Below are positions 38,096-48,154 of a stretch of 64,000 nt of DNA, piece after piece. This DNA is from Cristatella mucedo (lineage: Eukaryota > Bryozoa > Phylactolaemata > Cristatellidae): assembly GCA_009760855.2 (NCBI GenBank), contig WPIO01000200.1, positions 312,001-376,000 on the forward strand, in the 5' to 3' direction. The notes under the pieces were generated by a model. It was not told the origin of the DNA, ran no database searches, and worked only from the letters and a program-made list of their open reading frames with translations. Made by a program: the position numbers and the translations under genes. Within the stretch, counting starts at the first letter, position 1. Each line of letters begins with the position of its first letter.

Positions 38096-38220
38096 CCATC
38101 TTGCCCGTGAGCAACTACAAATCTATGAACCTGACGATTGATTTGAACATACAACCTTGCTCGATCAAAAAAAACACAAAGCGAATGCTTAACTTAGCAA
38201 CCGACCACCAACGACTCCAC

Positions 38221-38496
38221 TGCAGTTCGATTTTATGCAGGCCGGTACTGCACCTCTGCTAAACGGCTGGTAAACAGCTATTTGGATCATCACTGAGTGG
38301 GGCCTGTTCACAGCTGTGGCCCACTTAAGATGAATCATCCGGTTCGGCCTGGGTACGGCTGTGAGTCGAGGAGGATCGAAGACTCAAATGGGAGAGAGGA
38401 GTGAAGGAAGTCGTTCTCCTCTCTGCACCGTGCTTCATATAATAAACTGTTGTTGGTAGTGTGCAAACGTTGTATGTGCCGTGCGAGCCAAGCGAC
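38221..38496 (+). repeat. LTR-like direct repeat, left copy
   Basis: About 276 bp, beginning TGCAGTTCGATT, aligned with TGTAGGTCAATT at 39760. The copies stay alignable, with scattered substitutions and small indels, to GTGCGAGCCAAGCGA at about 38495. Both start with TG, as LTRs do, and both have CATATAATAAACTGTTG near the right third (38436 onward), which combines a TATA-like and a polyadenylation-like signal. Divergence is about 20 percent by eye, so the insertion is not recent. No clear CA end or primer binding site was identified. Confidence 0.72.
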
Positions 38497-38837
38497 AAGC
38501 TATTTCTGGGGATGGAGCCGATGAAGCTCTTGGAGATGTCTTGTGCAGCGGCCCAAAGCTTCAATAGCTTCAGAGATTTCGTTGGCTGGCTGCTGAACTT
38601 CGGGAGCCAGATCGAAACAATTGGCTGCGAACCGGGTGAGTGGTAGTTTTTTTGCTCTTTGCGATGCAAGGCGGGCCTTTACGTTTGCCTCGAGGCTCCC
38701 GCAGACAGTTCCAGACGATTACGCCAAGCTTCGAGAGGTCCCAGTGAGGGCGTTCATTTCACCGGCCGGTAGAGCTCGATTGTAGCTCGCTGATCGGGTA
38801 AAGGCTGGTCGGACTGGAGCGACCGAAAGCGGAAGCA

Positions 38838-39245
38838 GTGATCACCGACGGTGTGCCGGGCGACAGAGGTTTGCTAGGCTGCCTCAAGGTGGTGGTAGGC
38901 AACCACTATCAAGCGGTTAAGGTTGGTCAGGCTGCGATGGTGTGCCACGAGGCAACGGCGTTGTGCGAGGCAACGGTCAGCAATGTGGTTGAGGCATCAG
39001 GCGGCCATACGGTGCACGGAGTGGCGCCAGTGTCCGCGAGGGATGCGGCTGCATTGGTGATCGAGGCGGCAGCAGCTGTACGAGAATCGGTGGATTCTGC
39101 AGGAGAGTCGGCGGCGTCCGCGAGAGAGGTGGTAGCGTCCGCCAAAGAGGCAATGGTCTGGGATGAAGCACAAACCATGAAGTCGACGTTGGCGGGCGAT
39201 GAGCCGGTGGGCTGTGACGCCGAGCAGGCAGGAGAGTCTGCATAG
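38838..39245 (+). CDS. Ala/Glu-rich protein with GESA-type hexapeptide repeats
   Basis: This 135-codon frame sits within the LTR-type element. The first half contains HEATALCEATVSN and VEASGGH. The second is built on imperfect units of about six residues such as DSAGESAASAREVVASAKEA, ending EQAGESA before a TAG. After the stop the DNA continues as an 18-bp tandem repeat whose same-frame translation again gives VGESAHDGEAAQAGEAA at about 39364-39414. The original protein was therefore probably longer and was broken by the stop plus compensating indels. Start is non-ATG (ATC). Function is unknown; such repeats often form helical or coiled-coil rods. It could equally be a by-product of a GC-rich minisatellite. 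Confidence 0.4.
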   Translation: MITDGVPGDRGLLGCLKVVVGNHYQAVKVGQAAMVCHEATALCEATVSNVVEASGGHTVHGVAPVSARDAAALVIEAAAAVRESVDSAGESAASAREVVASAKEAMVWDEAQTMKSTLAGDEPVGCDAEQAGESA

Positions 39246-39440
39246 CCCGAGAATCCGAGCGGGCCGGAGAGTCTGTGCAGCACGGGAAGTCCGCTCGGGA
39301 CTGAGAGACTGTGCAGGCCGGAGAGACTGTGCAGGCTGGAGAGTCTGCACAGGCCGGAGAGACTGTCGGTCGGAGAGTCAGCGCATGATGGAGAGGCTGC
39401 ACAGGCCGGAGAAGCAGCTGTGCATGTCGGAGACGCAGCA
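39243..39440 (+). repeat. 18-bp minisatellite
   Basis: Imperfect tandem units of the form GCCGGAGAGACTGTGCAG, best at about 39310-39362, with related units before and after (GTCGGAGAGTCAGCGC, GCCGGAGAAGCAGCTG). The unit is a multiple of three, so it can add hexapeptides (A-G-E-T-V-Q type) to the overlapping reading frame. Confidence 0.8.
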
Positions 39441-39759
39441 GCAGAATTGGCAGAAGTGAATTGAGCGACGGCGGCCGAGGTCTGCGAAACTTTGGCTGTG
39501 GACGTCTGCTTGGTGACGATGGCCGGTGGCTCACCTTGCCGGCTGGTCGCGAAAGGCCGTGCATAAGCTCTCCCCCTGCAAGCAGCTGTAAGGTAGCCAG
39601 CATGCCTGTGGGGTCAGCTATTGATGTTGGCTGCTATGCCGATACGGCACTGCATGTGTAGTGTCGCATTTGTAGAGGCTAGGCTCGTTCAATATTGCCC
39701 TGTACATGGCAGCTACATGTGTTGCTGCTGGGAACTTGTGACCTTAAGGTCAAGGTGCG

Positions 39760-40037
39760 TGTAGGTCAATTGTATGGAGGCTGGTACTGCTCCTCTGCTA
39801 AACCACCAGTGAATAGCTGTCGGGAGCATCACTGAGAGGGGCCTATGCACAGCTGAGGACCACTTCGAATGAATCATCCGAGTCGGCCTGGGTACGGCTG
39901 TGAGTCGAGGAAATGAAGAGATTCGAGTGGGAGAGAGAGGGGCAGAGGAAGTCGTGCTCCCTCTTGTCCGTGCATCATATAATAAACTGTTGATGTTGGT
40001 TCTGTGCCAACGTTGTCTGTGCCGTGCGAGCCAAGCG
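39760..40037 (+). repeat. LTR-like direct repeat, right copy
   Basis: Partner of the repeat at 38221-38496, starting TGTAGGTCAATTGTATGGAG and ending GTGCGAGCCAAGCGAGA. It contains CATATAATAAACTGTTG at 39976 onward. Immediately after it an ATG at about 40060 opens a frame reading MNQPRPAGMPFTTSQ, so this copy could also act as the left repeat of an adjoining copy. No target-site duplication could be recognised. Confidence 0.72.
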
Positions 40038-40299
40038 AGATCGACTACGAAACTCGACGATGAACCAACCACGACCAGCTGGTATGCCCTTCACTACTTC
40101 GCAGCCAATCTGGGCTCCTCGGCAACGCCTCCCTACCCATATGTGCTCTCGGCTATGTCTCTACGCCACCACCGACCAAGCGCTTTTGGGTTCCGACTAA
40201 ACAGCTATTGTGTACTGGTTGGAGACACATGCCTCAACGTAGGGGGTTGCACGGCTACTAGGCAGCCACCCACGGCTGTCGAACACTGAGCCTCAAAAA

Positions 40300-40620
40300 A
40301 AACCTGAACCGCGTCCGGGTTCATGATACTCTCAACTGCGCTTGACGCTCCTGTTCGAGAATATTTCGCCGTGCTTGTTTCAGTCGCTCGTCTCTCGACG
40401 AGAGACTGGGGAACCCTTTATGGGCGTGGCCGCGCCCACGTTCTTCCCCAACCGGACTCACACCACTCTGCTCGGCCAACGGGCGGGCTGAGTACCACCT
40501 AATTAGGCACTGCAGTTGGACAGTATCGGTTAACTAACCTGGATTTAATTGCAACGGGTCAGCAGTGGTTGCATGACCCACTAGTCCTACCGCGAGAACT
40601 TTCTGCCTGTGAGTCCGCCT
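40300..40620. other. GC-rich stretch with three small palindromes
   Basis: Short inverted repeats lie at 40305-40323 (TGAACC/GGTTCA), 40390-40406 (GTCTCTCG/CGAGAGAC) and 40421-40437 (TGGGCG/CGCCCA). No gene was recognised. The stretch joins the right LTR-like repeat to the right outer repeat. Confidence 0.5.
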
Positions 40621-40624
40621 GTAG

Positions 40625-40800
40625 GCCCACTATCCACTCGCTTTCCCTTTCTTGCTTACATTCTTTTCTTTTCTCTACTGGCGCTCCGGAGCTGCTTTCA
40701 TGAAGTCTTCTACATCCGTGTATACGATCACTCTCACGAGTTTGCCTCGGTTTGATATAATACAGCCGTCAAGGTCAGTCCCAAAATCGCTTGTTTGGGC
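40625..40800 (+). repeat. Outer direct repeat, right copy
   Basis: Same orientation as 37905-38095: CCACTATCCACTCGCTTTCC at 40628, CTGGCGCTCCGGAGCTGCTT at 40678, CTTCTACATCCGTGTATACG at 40707, then ATACAGCCGTCAAGGTCAGT. Similarity fades near 40800 (TTGTTTGGGCAAC). The right copy contains about 35 bp (CTCTCACGAGTTTGCCTCGG region) missing from the left copy. Confidence 0.68.
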
Positions 40801-40804
40801 AACA

Positions 40805-42395
40805 TAAATCTACCTTGCTCAGCCATCGTGCACACGAGCCCCTTTATCAGTAGGTGCGGCGATTATAGACTCCGTAGTTACCACAACCCAAGCGGCTATC
40901 ATTCATCGATGCATTATCCCAAACGTTAGTCTTGCTGCCAAACAACGGTCACTTCCGCTATTTTAGCCAATATTAACATACCGATGAATGCGTATATCTG
41001 GAAAGTAAATAAGAAGTTGGGCCTTGAACAGGCATTTGTCGCACATTGCTATGAGCTGCAGAGGGTGACAGCACTTAGCCATTTTGAGTTTAGGCCTCTT
41101 GATTGTTTTATAACTATTAGTCAGAGGTTGACCTTGAGGGGCGTGTCATTTTGAAAATCAACGTTTTTTAATGTTTCAAAGTTATGTTCTGCATGTCCGT
41201 TTAAGGCCGAGTTGCTTAAATTTACAGAATTAATCAGAAAACCACAGTCAAGATTCTGTCATTTCTTGAAGAAATTCTTTTGTTGAGCTCGCCGAGCAAC
41301 TTTCGATAGTAATGGATCTTTCAAAATAATTGTATTTATCTTGTTTCGGTCATCTGTCAACCTCAAAACATTTGGGTTCGCATTTATTTCTAGCCTGTCT
41401 TTTAATAGACAAATTACCGAGATTAAATTTTTTGACAAAACCAACCTGTCGCCTCAAGTTTTGGGAGCAGTCAGCCCATTTATTGTCTGCAAAACAAAAT
41501 AACATTATTGAGCAAAGTCGACCCAGCATGATTTATTCATGCATTAAAGTATTACACAATAAATTTTAACAAAATAGTAATTGTTGCAAACATTTGGCAC
41601 TGTCGATTTTCATCTGTAGAACTCATTTCGAAGATTAATTTGCCAAAGGTAGCTTTTTTATTTCTGCAGCGTTAGACTCATCCTTTTCACACGTTCATGA
41701 GGCGAACCAATTTCAAAGCACTGATTGTGCGAGAACACTGAGTATAATATTTCACCAACTTGGTGCTTATGATTTTTAGACTTTCTTAGTCAACGCAGAT
41801 TGTTGTATCGAGTCTCTCCAGTGCGGAACGCAGGTGCCGAAGCTCATTGGACCATATATAGCAGGCTCCATAACAAGATCATTCCCTGTTAGCTACAGTC
41901 CAGAAAAGTAACCAAAGATTTTGATCATGAATAATTGAGTAGTTGCTTAATTTGTAGACACACGGTAGCTATATTTTGTAATTAATCCTGATACTTTATT
42001 CGGCTACAGCCCACCCAGGTTCTTGCAATCAAGGCATTTTGATAAGAGATTGACAACAACTTTTAAGATGTAAATGATAGTATAATAGTTTAAGTTTTTA
42101 TATACTTGGCACATATAAAGGCTTTTTCGATAAGTTTACAATTTCTTGTATTTTCCCAAGTCGGTGTAAGTCAATGATTGCATCAGATTTGCAAGAAAAG
42201 TATGTGCAGAAATTGAAATACCAAAAGTATGATAATCGCCGTCATACTATGATAAATATTTAATTAATGCAAACAATACCACATATTTGAACCCAACAGC
42301 CGGCAACCTTTGGTTAACTACCTCAAAAAAGGTGATAGCCAGTCAGATTCTTCTGTTGTTTGCCACGCGTGGGTGTTTGAATAAGCAGGACTTTT
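40805..42395. other. AT-rich DNA without recognised content
   Basis: No gene or element recognised. The two overlapping open frames at 41259-41569 on opposite strands have no recognisable content. Confidence 0.4.
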
Positions 42396-42399
42396 ATCC

Positions 42400-43080
42400 A
42401 ATAGACTTTGTAGCTATTACTTAATGCAGTGTATCTCCTTCTGAAACTCCACAAAGCCATAAAGACTATGTGGGTGTTACACAGAAGAGTTTTGTATTGC
42501 CCACTGACAGCCTAAGCGGCTTTCGGTACGCATTCGGTAGCCAACAGACTTCGTCTCACGCAACAAAAAGAAAGTGGAAAGCCCAGTAGAGCCAGGAGAG
42601 CAATTGAGGTAGTGATTAGCATGGAAGTAGCAGCTCAAGACCGCTGAAAAAGATGTGCCATAGTCGGCAGTTGGAGAATAGTTGTCGTTACGAAAGAATT
42701 GTGGAAGCGAGTTCCACAGCCTGGGACCTGCAGAGCTGAAGCTGAGCTTAAGTCTACCTAGATCAACAGAAGAAGTCTGCCTGCCTTAAAGACAAGCTGT
42801 CTTCTTTATAACAGCTATTGGAACCTTGTTTGGAGAAGTTGAGTTGACTGCATTGCCGAAAAGTTTGGCTTAGCCTGCTTTGATTGTTCTGCCCATGATC
42901 AGAAAGCGAATATGGATGCAGAGAGTTAAACCTATTTGCAAGGCGATATGTAATAATCCCGACAATGAGAAACTGCCCTCTCACGCTTGGTGACGTCATC
43001 CAACCGAGGCAATGACTTATACAATTTATCATAGGCAATAGGCTTGAGTTATCAGACAAAGCTTCAATCTTCTTCACTAG
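42400..43080 (-). mobile_element. LINE family B-like, C-terminal part and 3' end
   Basis: Read on the minus strand, the right part (43077-42763) encodes 104 codons typical of the C-terminal tail of LINE reverse transcriptases (KKIEALSDNSSLLPMI, SDHGQNNQSRLSQ). The left part in another frame reads LSFSSAGPRLWNSLPQFF near 42700 and then the family B 3' end: TTGGCTACCGAATGCG on the minus strand at about 42535, and the CTCCACAAAGCCATAAAGAC block at about 42448. Frames are broken, so the copy is dead. The first part is not seen in other B copies and may show an extension or a related subfamily. Confidence 0.65.
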
Positions 43081-43084
43081 TAGT

Positions 43085-43565
43085 CGAACCTAAGATGACA
43101 TTAGGTGTCTGACTAAAAAAAAACTTCTGTTTTGCAAGCGTTAGAAAAAATGACACCTCGTACATGGTGGTGGACCTCCACAGCTTCGCCGAGCATTACA
43201 TTGTCAGAATTATCGTGAGAGACAGAGACGCTACGAAAAACTAGAGAAAATGGCAAAGACAGCGGTTGCTTCAATTAAGCAGAACACGTTGCAGTGTGTA
43301 CGACCGCTTGCCTGTATTTTGGCGCCTTTGCTCGATACGGCTGAATGGTGGAACGATTTGTGGCCCGTCTCGTACCCCTGGCTTCGCTTGCTGATTGCAC
43401 ATGTTTGGCGATCATAGAGCAATTAGGTAAGCGCTCGCTTGATGCAGGCGACCTATTATGTATTGCTGTGTGCGAGCTCGGCTGATTTAAAGCAGTCGCA
43501 ATGGAGAGGTCTGGCTTTTTACCAGACAGAACAATGTCGGTCAAGTGCAAATACACTAAAATCAA
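43085..43565. other. Unannotated stretch
   Basis: Overlapping open frames on both strands (43231-43745) show no family. The composite repeat begins near the right end. Confidence 0.35.
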
Positions 43566-43569
43566 TTCA

Positions 43570-45440
43570 TAGCCGGTGGGCAGGCATTGTGGCTGGCACC
43601 ATTGGTAGTCACAACCATTTTGGAGGGGTCGAGGCAATCGATTTGGCTTCATGCAGGCATGAGCAATTATGCTACTAGCGCTGCCAGCAGGCCGCTCGGA
43701 GATTATTGGCAGCGTGTGGCATTGAAAAAGTACATACGCCTCCACGAAGAGGCGGAAGCACTTTCCTTACGGTCGAAATGGTTGCCAGAGGATCAATGTG
43801 GCATGCTCTGGGAGAAAGCAGCTAACAGTGGCTCGGACGGACGTGAAAATCAGCAGCCCAGTTTTTTCTCAGGCCAAATTTGAATGGATGCTGTTGCGGT
43901 TGGGAAGGCTAGATGCCTACAAATCCACTAGAGCCCATGCGACTGAATATAAATGTCGTTCAGATGTGTCATCTCTGTGCTTGAGTAAGAGCAACAGAAG
44001 CCAGCCCCAATGAGCCGTCTTCCTGAATATTCTCACATTTTTGCATTTCCAACCTTATAAAATGCATTTACACGCTGGGAGAAGTCACTTTCACTTCAAA
44101 TAACCCAGCTGAATGGATTCTCAATGTTTGATAGCCATTAGACAGGTGGCTAGGCCAAGATTAGGTCAAAAAGGATGCCATGACATGACTATTTCTGAGT
44201 TGCCAATGGCATCAGAAGTTGAAGACCAAGAAAGTGCCAAACTGGCTAAGCCTTCAAAGTTAGTACAATGAGAAAAGAGAGCCTCCTGACGTTTCCTTTT
44301 CTTACTCATACAGCTTCAATTTTCTTAGTTCAAGTATAACAGAGATTAGCGATGGCTATTAATGAATGGCTTTGATTTAATAGCTGCAGTATGCCGGTGC
44401 AATATCCAGGGACTGCTGCGATTGCTACGAAATGTCGTTTGACTTCCACGTTCGGACATAGCTATGCTACAAGCACAGCACTCGTTACTATGCTCGTCTC
44501 AGCCTCCGAGCGAGCGAATAGTGGTGATGATTGCGCCTCATAGCATGGCGAACAAGCTGTGGGTGCAGCACCAATGCATGGAGGAATGCCGACCGTAGCC
44601 GAATCACGTCAGCTATGAAAAACTCTCACACCACAGCAAAACAGTCTATATACACAATGTCCATCTGCGTATTTGACAGCAACGGAGGGGTACAGGCGTA
44701 CTACAGCAACATTTTTGACCTACTGCGACGGCTTGGTGGCATTCAGCTCAAATGGAGTCCCTCTCCGGAATACAACTTACTGCTAATGTGAATGCAGCGT
44801 CGGCTTCGAAGTGGTCTCTGCCATATTTTATTGCATAGTCAGCTCCTAGCCGTTGCAATGCATTAGCTGTGAATAATGATCATCAGCGGTAATCTGGCTG
44901 ATTTAGCTCGTTACCGCCTTTTCGTGATCTCTGAGTAACTTGTTTCGGTTAGTACATAGTTCATATATTTTCTTCTTTACTAAAAGTGGTATTTTAAATG
45001 AAATGCTTTAAAAATTATGCTGCTGGATGCATCTAGAAAGGCTTGAGCCCTCTCAAAAGACTGCTATATATCTGGGCTGCTCTAAGGGTGCCTAACGGAT
45101 AGCCGTTTTATAGCTCCTACGTAAGACGACTGAAACACTCCCAAAACAGATCCAGACGCTGAATGCTGAAAATGCACAGCCAGTCACATTTCAAATATGG
45201 AAGTCTCTTCAGAAGAACTGCACTCAGCTTGGGAAGCAGAACTAGAAATGGCAAAGAAGCAGGAAGGGTCTAGTGTCTCTTTCCAAAATTGCACTGCCGA
45301 AGAAGCAGCTTGCTACATCATCCAGATTACGACAGCTGAAATCTTCATAGTGCTTGATTCCTGACGCCTTTGTGATGATTAAGCGATACTCAGTGGTTGG
45401 ACGGCATTTAAACTTAATCGTTGAACTAGGCAGCCAACTG
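43570..45440 (+). repeat. Composite dispersed repeat, copy Z
   Basis: This copy shares ordered blocks with the copies at 51.8-53.6 kb and 55.3-58.5 kb. CATTGTGGCTGGCAC at 43585-43599 matches 51856-51870 and neighbouring sequence to about 44330. GAT-GGCTATT at about 44350 belongs to the next block. The stretch from TCCGGAATACAACT (44764 onward) to about 45440, including GCATCTAGAAAGGCT at 45029, matches 55835-56700. Many indels break alignment. The short plus-strand frames (43798-44013, 44531-44791) do not match a family I know. Strand is given relative to the other copies only. It may be part of an LTR retrotransposon, since a Ty3/gypsy pol relic follows on the same strand. Confidence 0.6.
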
Positions 45441-45444
45441 CACT

Positions 45445-46735
45445 GCAGTTGTTGTGCTGAGTTGAGCTCTCGGCTTTAGGCAGTCCGGTAGTTGATGTAC
45501 GTCGTAGTTTTGGTTGTGTAAACCAATAAAACCACGCACCCAAAACAAACCATAAAACCACAGCTTGAACCACCTACAATCATCCTTTGCTGTCTACTAA
45601 ACTTTTAAACGCTATTTATATGTACTGGTTCCTTTAAGGTATGTGGGCACTAATTACCACAGCCGTTTTCGGCATATCTACGCTTAGTGCAGCACGTGTT
45701 TAAAAATTACTAGCCGTCATAATAATTTCAGAGTCCCACAGGTATTTGTCTCGCATCGGCTAATATTACCACCGTTATAAGTGTTGTGTTTAAGAGCAAA
45801 GGCCGAAAACACCTGTTTGTGACAGCCTTTTGGTGAATAGGAAGTTAAGCATAAGATTTAAGCCGTCCGCATGTCTCTATTGCTCGCACTATGACGATAC
45901 CCGCACTTTCGTCACTTGGCCTAAAGCAGCGCTCTGTAAGAGGGCTGTTCGAAAGGCATGCTGAGACCTGTCTAAATATAAAGACCTCTAAGTGGAGCCG
46001 CCGCTCAAAGCCCCTTATGGAAAGTGTACTGTCAGCAAGGGGCCTGTGATCCAGACTAATTGCAGTGGTAGTGCACACATTTGAGGAGAGCCTGAATCTT
46101 TCCACCAAACTTGATCCGCTGTGCAGACGTCTATGGAACAGTCTGTTAACAACTAACGCACCCGTAGAGAGCCGAAACCCGTGCGCCCAAGGGACGCTCG
46201 GCCGCCAGGCAACTGGGGACCTGTCCTTTAAGAGTGCGATGGCCATTGTCAAACGATTCGGTTGTTCATTTAAAGTAGGTAAAGTAATGAGATGTTATCA
46301 AGGACCCGGCTACCCGGTCACTACTCCACGCCATGCCACTATGAACCAGAGGGATGGATTTCTGAAGTATTTCATAATTTAGGACACCATCCCGTTTAAT
46401 GCAAAGTCAAGCTGTACACGAATGCCCATCAGGTTGTCTAGGCGGCGCGTCAAAAGCATTGCAAATATAAAGATTGGCTTGAGAATCAAGCAAAGGTCTC
46501 GGTGAAAGATAGAATAATTGTAAAAGTTACAGAGGTCTTATAATAGGTCTGCCCTATTATATTAGCTACGAATCCTAGCACAGAAAAGCTCAGAGTGTGC
46601 ATTGACTCAAAGGCACTAAAATGATGCAATAAAAAGCGATTACTACCATCAGCTCCAGATGTCTGAGGAGATGTGGCTTGCCTACTGGGCTCTAAGTACT
46701 TCAATACGCCAGTAGCCGTATCTAGGTTCATGCAG
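45445..46735. other. Unannotated stretch between repeat copy Z and the gypsy relic
   Basis: Open frames on both strands at 45845-46382 overlap each other and carry no family signature. If repeat Z is part of the Ty3/gypsy element, gag and protease would be expected here, but none was recognised. Confidence 0.35.
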
Positions 46736-46744
46736 ATGAAACTC

Positions 46745-48150
46745 GACAAGGTAGGCAGTCTTCTAATACAGATCGCCCACCGTTTGGATGCTATCGCTTT
46801 GCTCTGGCCATTTGGTATTCTTCAGCCACTAAGGTGTTTCACAGAATCAACTAGAGTAATTTTTGCGGATATTCCCGGGATACTTACATACACTGATGGC
46901 ATTCTCGCCAGCCGATCCACAAGTGAGGACAATGACAGACACTCAAGGTAGGTTCTAGGGAAATGACGCGAGATAGACCAACGCCATTGCACAGAAGTGC
47001 AAGTTAGGCTACACTAAAATTTTTTTTATAGGCCACGTCCAATTAACAGGGTGCATAAGGTCGACCCAGTCAATGTGGATGCGATCACAGACTTTACTGA
47101 GTCTGTACCCAATGTTTGACGTACTGCGGCCTATAGGAATGGCTAGGTGTATAGCCAAGATTTGTCTTAAGTTAGCTGTGTTGTCTACCCCTTTACGACA
47201 CTTGGCACAGGCAGAGACCTTGGTAACGGAACGCCATTTACGCTAAAGCATTTGACGACTTGAAAAGCCTTGCAAGTAATGCTCTTTTCATTGGCTTATA
47301 CGGACTACCATTGCCGATTACGCTGTAGGTGGATGCTTCTCAACACAGCTTGGGGCAGTATTATTGCAAAACCACAGACCAGTCACCTATGCGTCTCAAG
47401 TATTGACTCCAGTTCAGCCACGATATTCTCAATTTGAGGAGAAGATTATGGTTGTCCCATACGGCTTTAGAAGCTTTTACCAACGTGTGTTTGGGCAGAG
47501 TAACATTATTTAGAGTGGTAAAAAAATCACTGATTGGCACCTTTTATAAGCCTTTGCTGAGGTCATATCACGATTGGAGGACACGGGACTGCACTTCCAA
47601 GGATATCACTTAACCTTCTTACATAAGCCTAGGAAAGAACTGGTTATTGCAGGCTCACTCACTAGAGGTCCATCCAAATGTCTTCACACAGACTGTGAGT
47701 AGCTAGACGAGGACCACATCGCATCTATTCTTCACCAAACCCTACTAGCTTAGGATCAAGCCTGGAGAACAGCAACCACTGACCACACGAATACTCAAGA
47801 ATTCACTTCATTCATTGTGACAGGGTGGCCAAATAGGAGCCGAAAGCAGCCTGCCCAACGAAAGGTTTGTGGAGGGCTGTCACAAGTGCCCACGACCTCT
47901 ACGGTGCATGCTGTCCCGAAATAGCTACATACAAATCTGGCTAGTGACTTAATCCGACTCACTGACAGTGATTACATCCTACATGTTGAATATTATAGCA
48001 AATGGTTGATTTTAGATGAACTCTCGGCAGATCCCGTGGAGGATGCCGTACAAATCTTTGATTCATTTTTCACAGATTTCAGGATATGACAAGCACTAGC
48101 AAGTCACCATGGCCCACAGTATACTAGTACAAGTTTAAAAAAAATTGAAG
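46745..48150 (+). mobile_element. Ty3/gypsy retrotransposon pol relic (RT, RNase H, integrase)
   Basis: Fragments in shifting frames follow Ty3/gypsy pol order. About 46800-46850 carries the PFG-x-SSA-x-x-VFHR-IN block of reverse transcriptase. YIH-x-W appears near 46890 in the place of the YxDD box, and KCKLGYTKIFFIGHV at about 47000-47040 is the KC-x-F-x-x-x-x-x-x-FLGH block. About 47330-47500 encodes VDASQHSLGAVLLQNHRPV, TYASQVLTPVQPRYSQFE and FRSFYQRVFGQ, the RNase H start with its catalytic Asp. About 47580-47680 gives the LHFQGYHLTFLHKPRKEL block. About 47980-48135 gives VEYYSKWLILDELS and later HHGPQYTST, the integrase core. Stops and frameshifts throughout; no flanking LTRs identified. 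Confidence 0.75.
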
Positions 48151-48154
48151 CTCG

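Larger units (their letters stand above)
38497..39759 (+). mobile_element. Internal region of a short LTR-type element
   Basis: About 1.26 kb between the two LTR-like repeats and distinctly GC-rich. Fifteen bases after the left repeat an ATG at 38512 opens MEPMKLLEMSCAAAQSFNSF, which resembles the start of a Ty3/gypsy gag (M-x-P-x-x-L-x-M/L-S-x-x-x-A-x-x-W/F). The frame ends at 38646. From 38838 to 39245 a second frame encodes an Ala/Glu/Val-rich protein. No protease, reverse transcriptase or integrase was found, so the element is non-autonomous (comparable in form to a TRIM or LARD) or internally deleted. A long minus-strand open frame (38977-39603) is a GC-driven shadow. Confidence 0.6.

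Noticed and set aside
38977-39603. 208-codon minus-strand Pro/Arg/Ala-rich frame
   Set aside because: Antisense of the GC-rich minisatellite and its Ala/Glu-rich frame; composition explains the lack of stops.
43231-43745. 156-codon minus-strand frame
   Set aside because: Overlaps plus-strand frames and the start of a dispersed repeat; no recognisable domain.
45845-46382. Opposing frames of 135 and 105 codons as a possible gene before the gypsy relic
   Set aside because: Both are open over the same DNA and neither shows gag or protease motifs such as a zinc knuckle or D-S/T-G.
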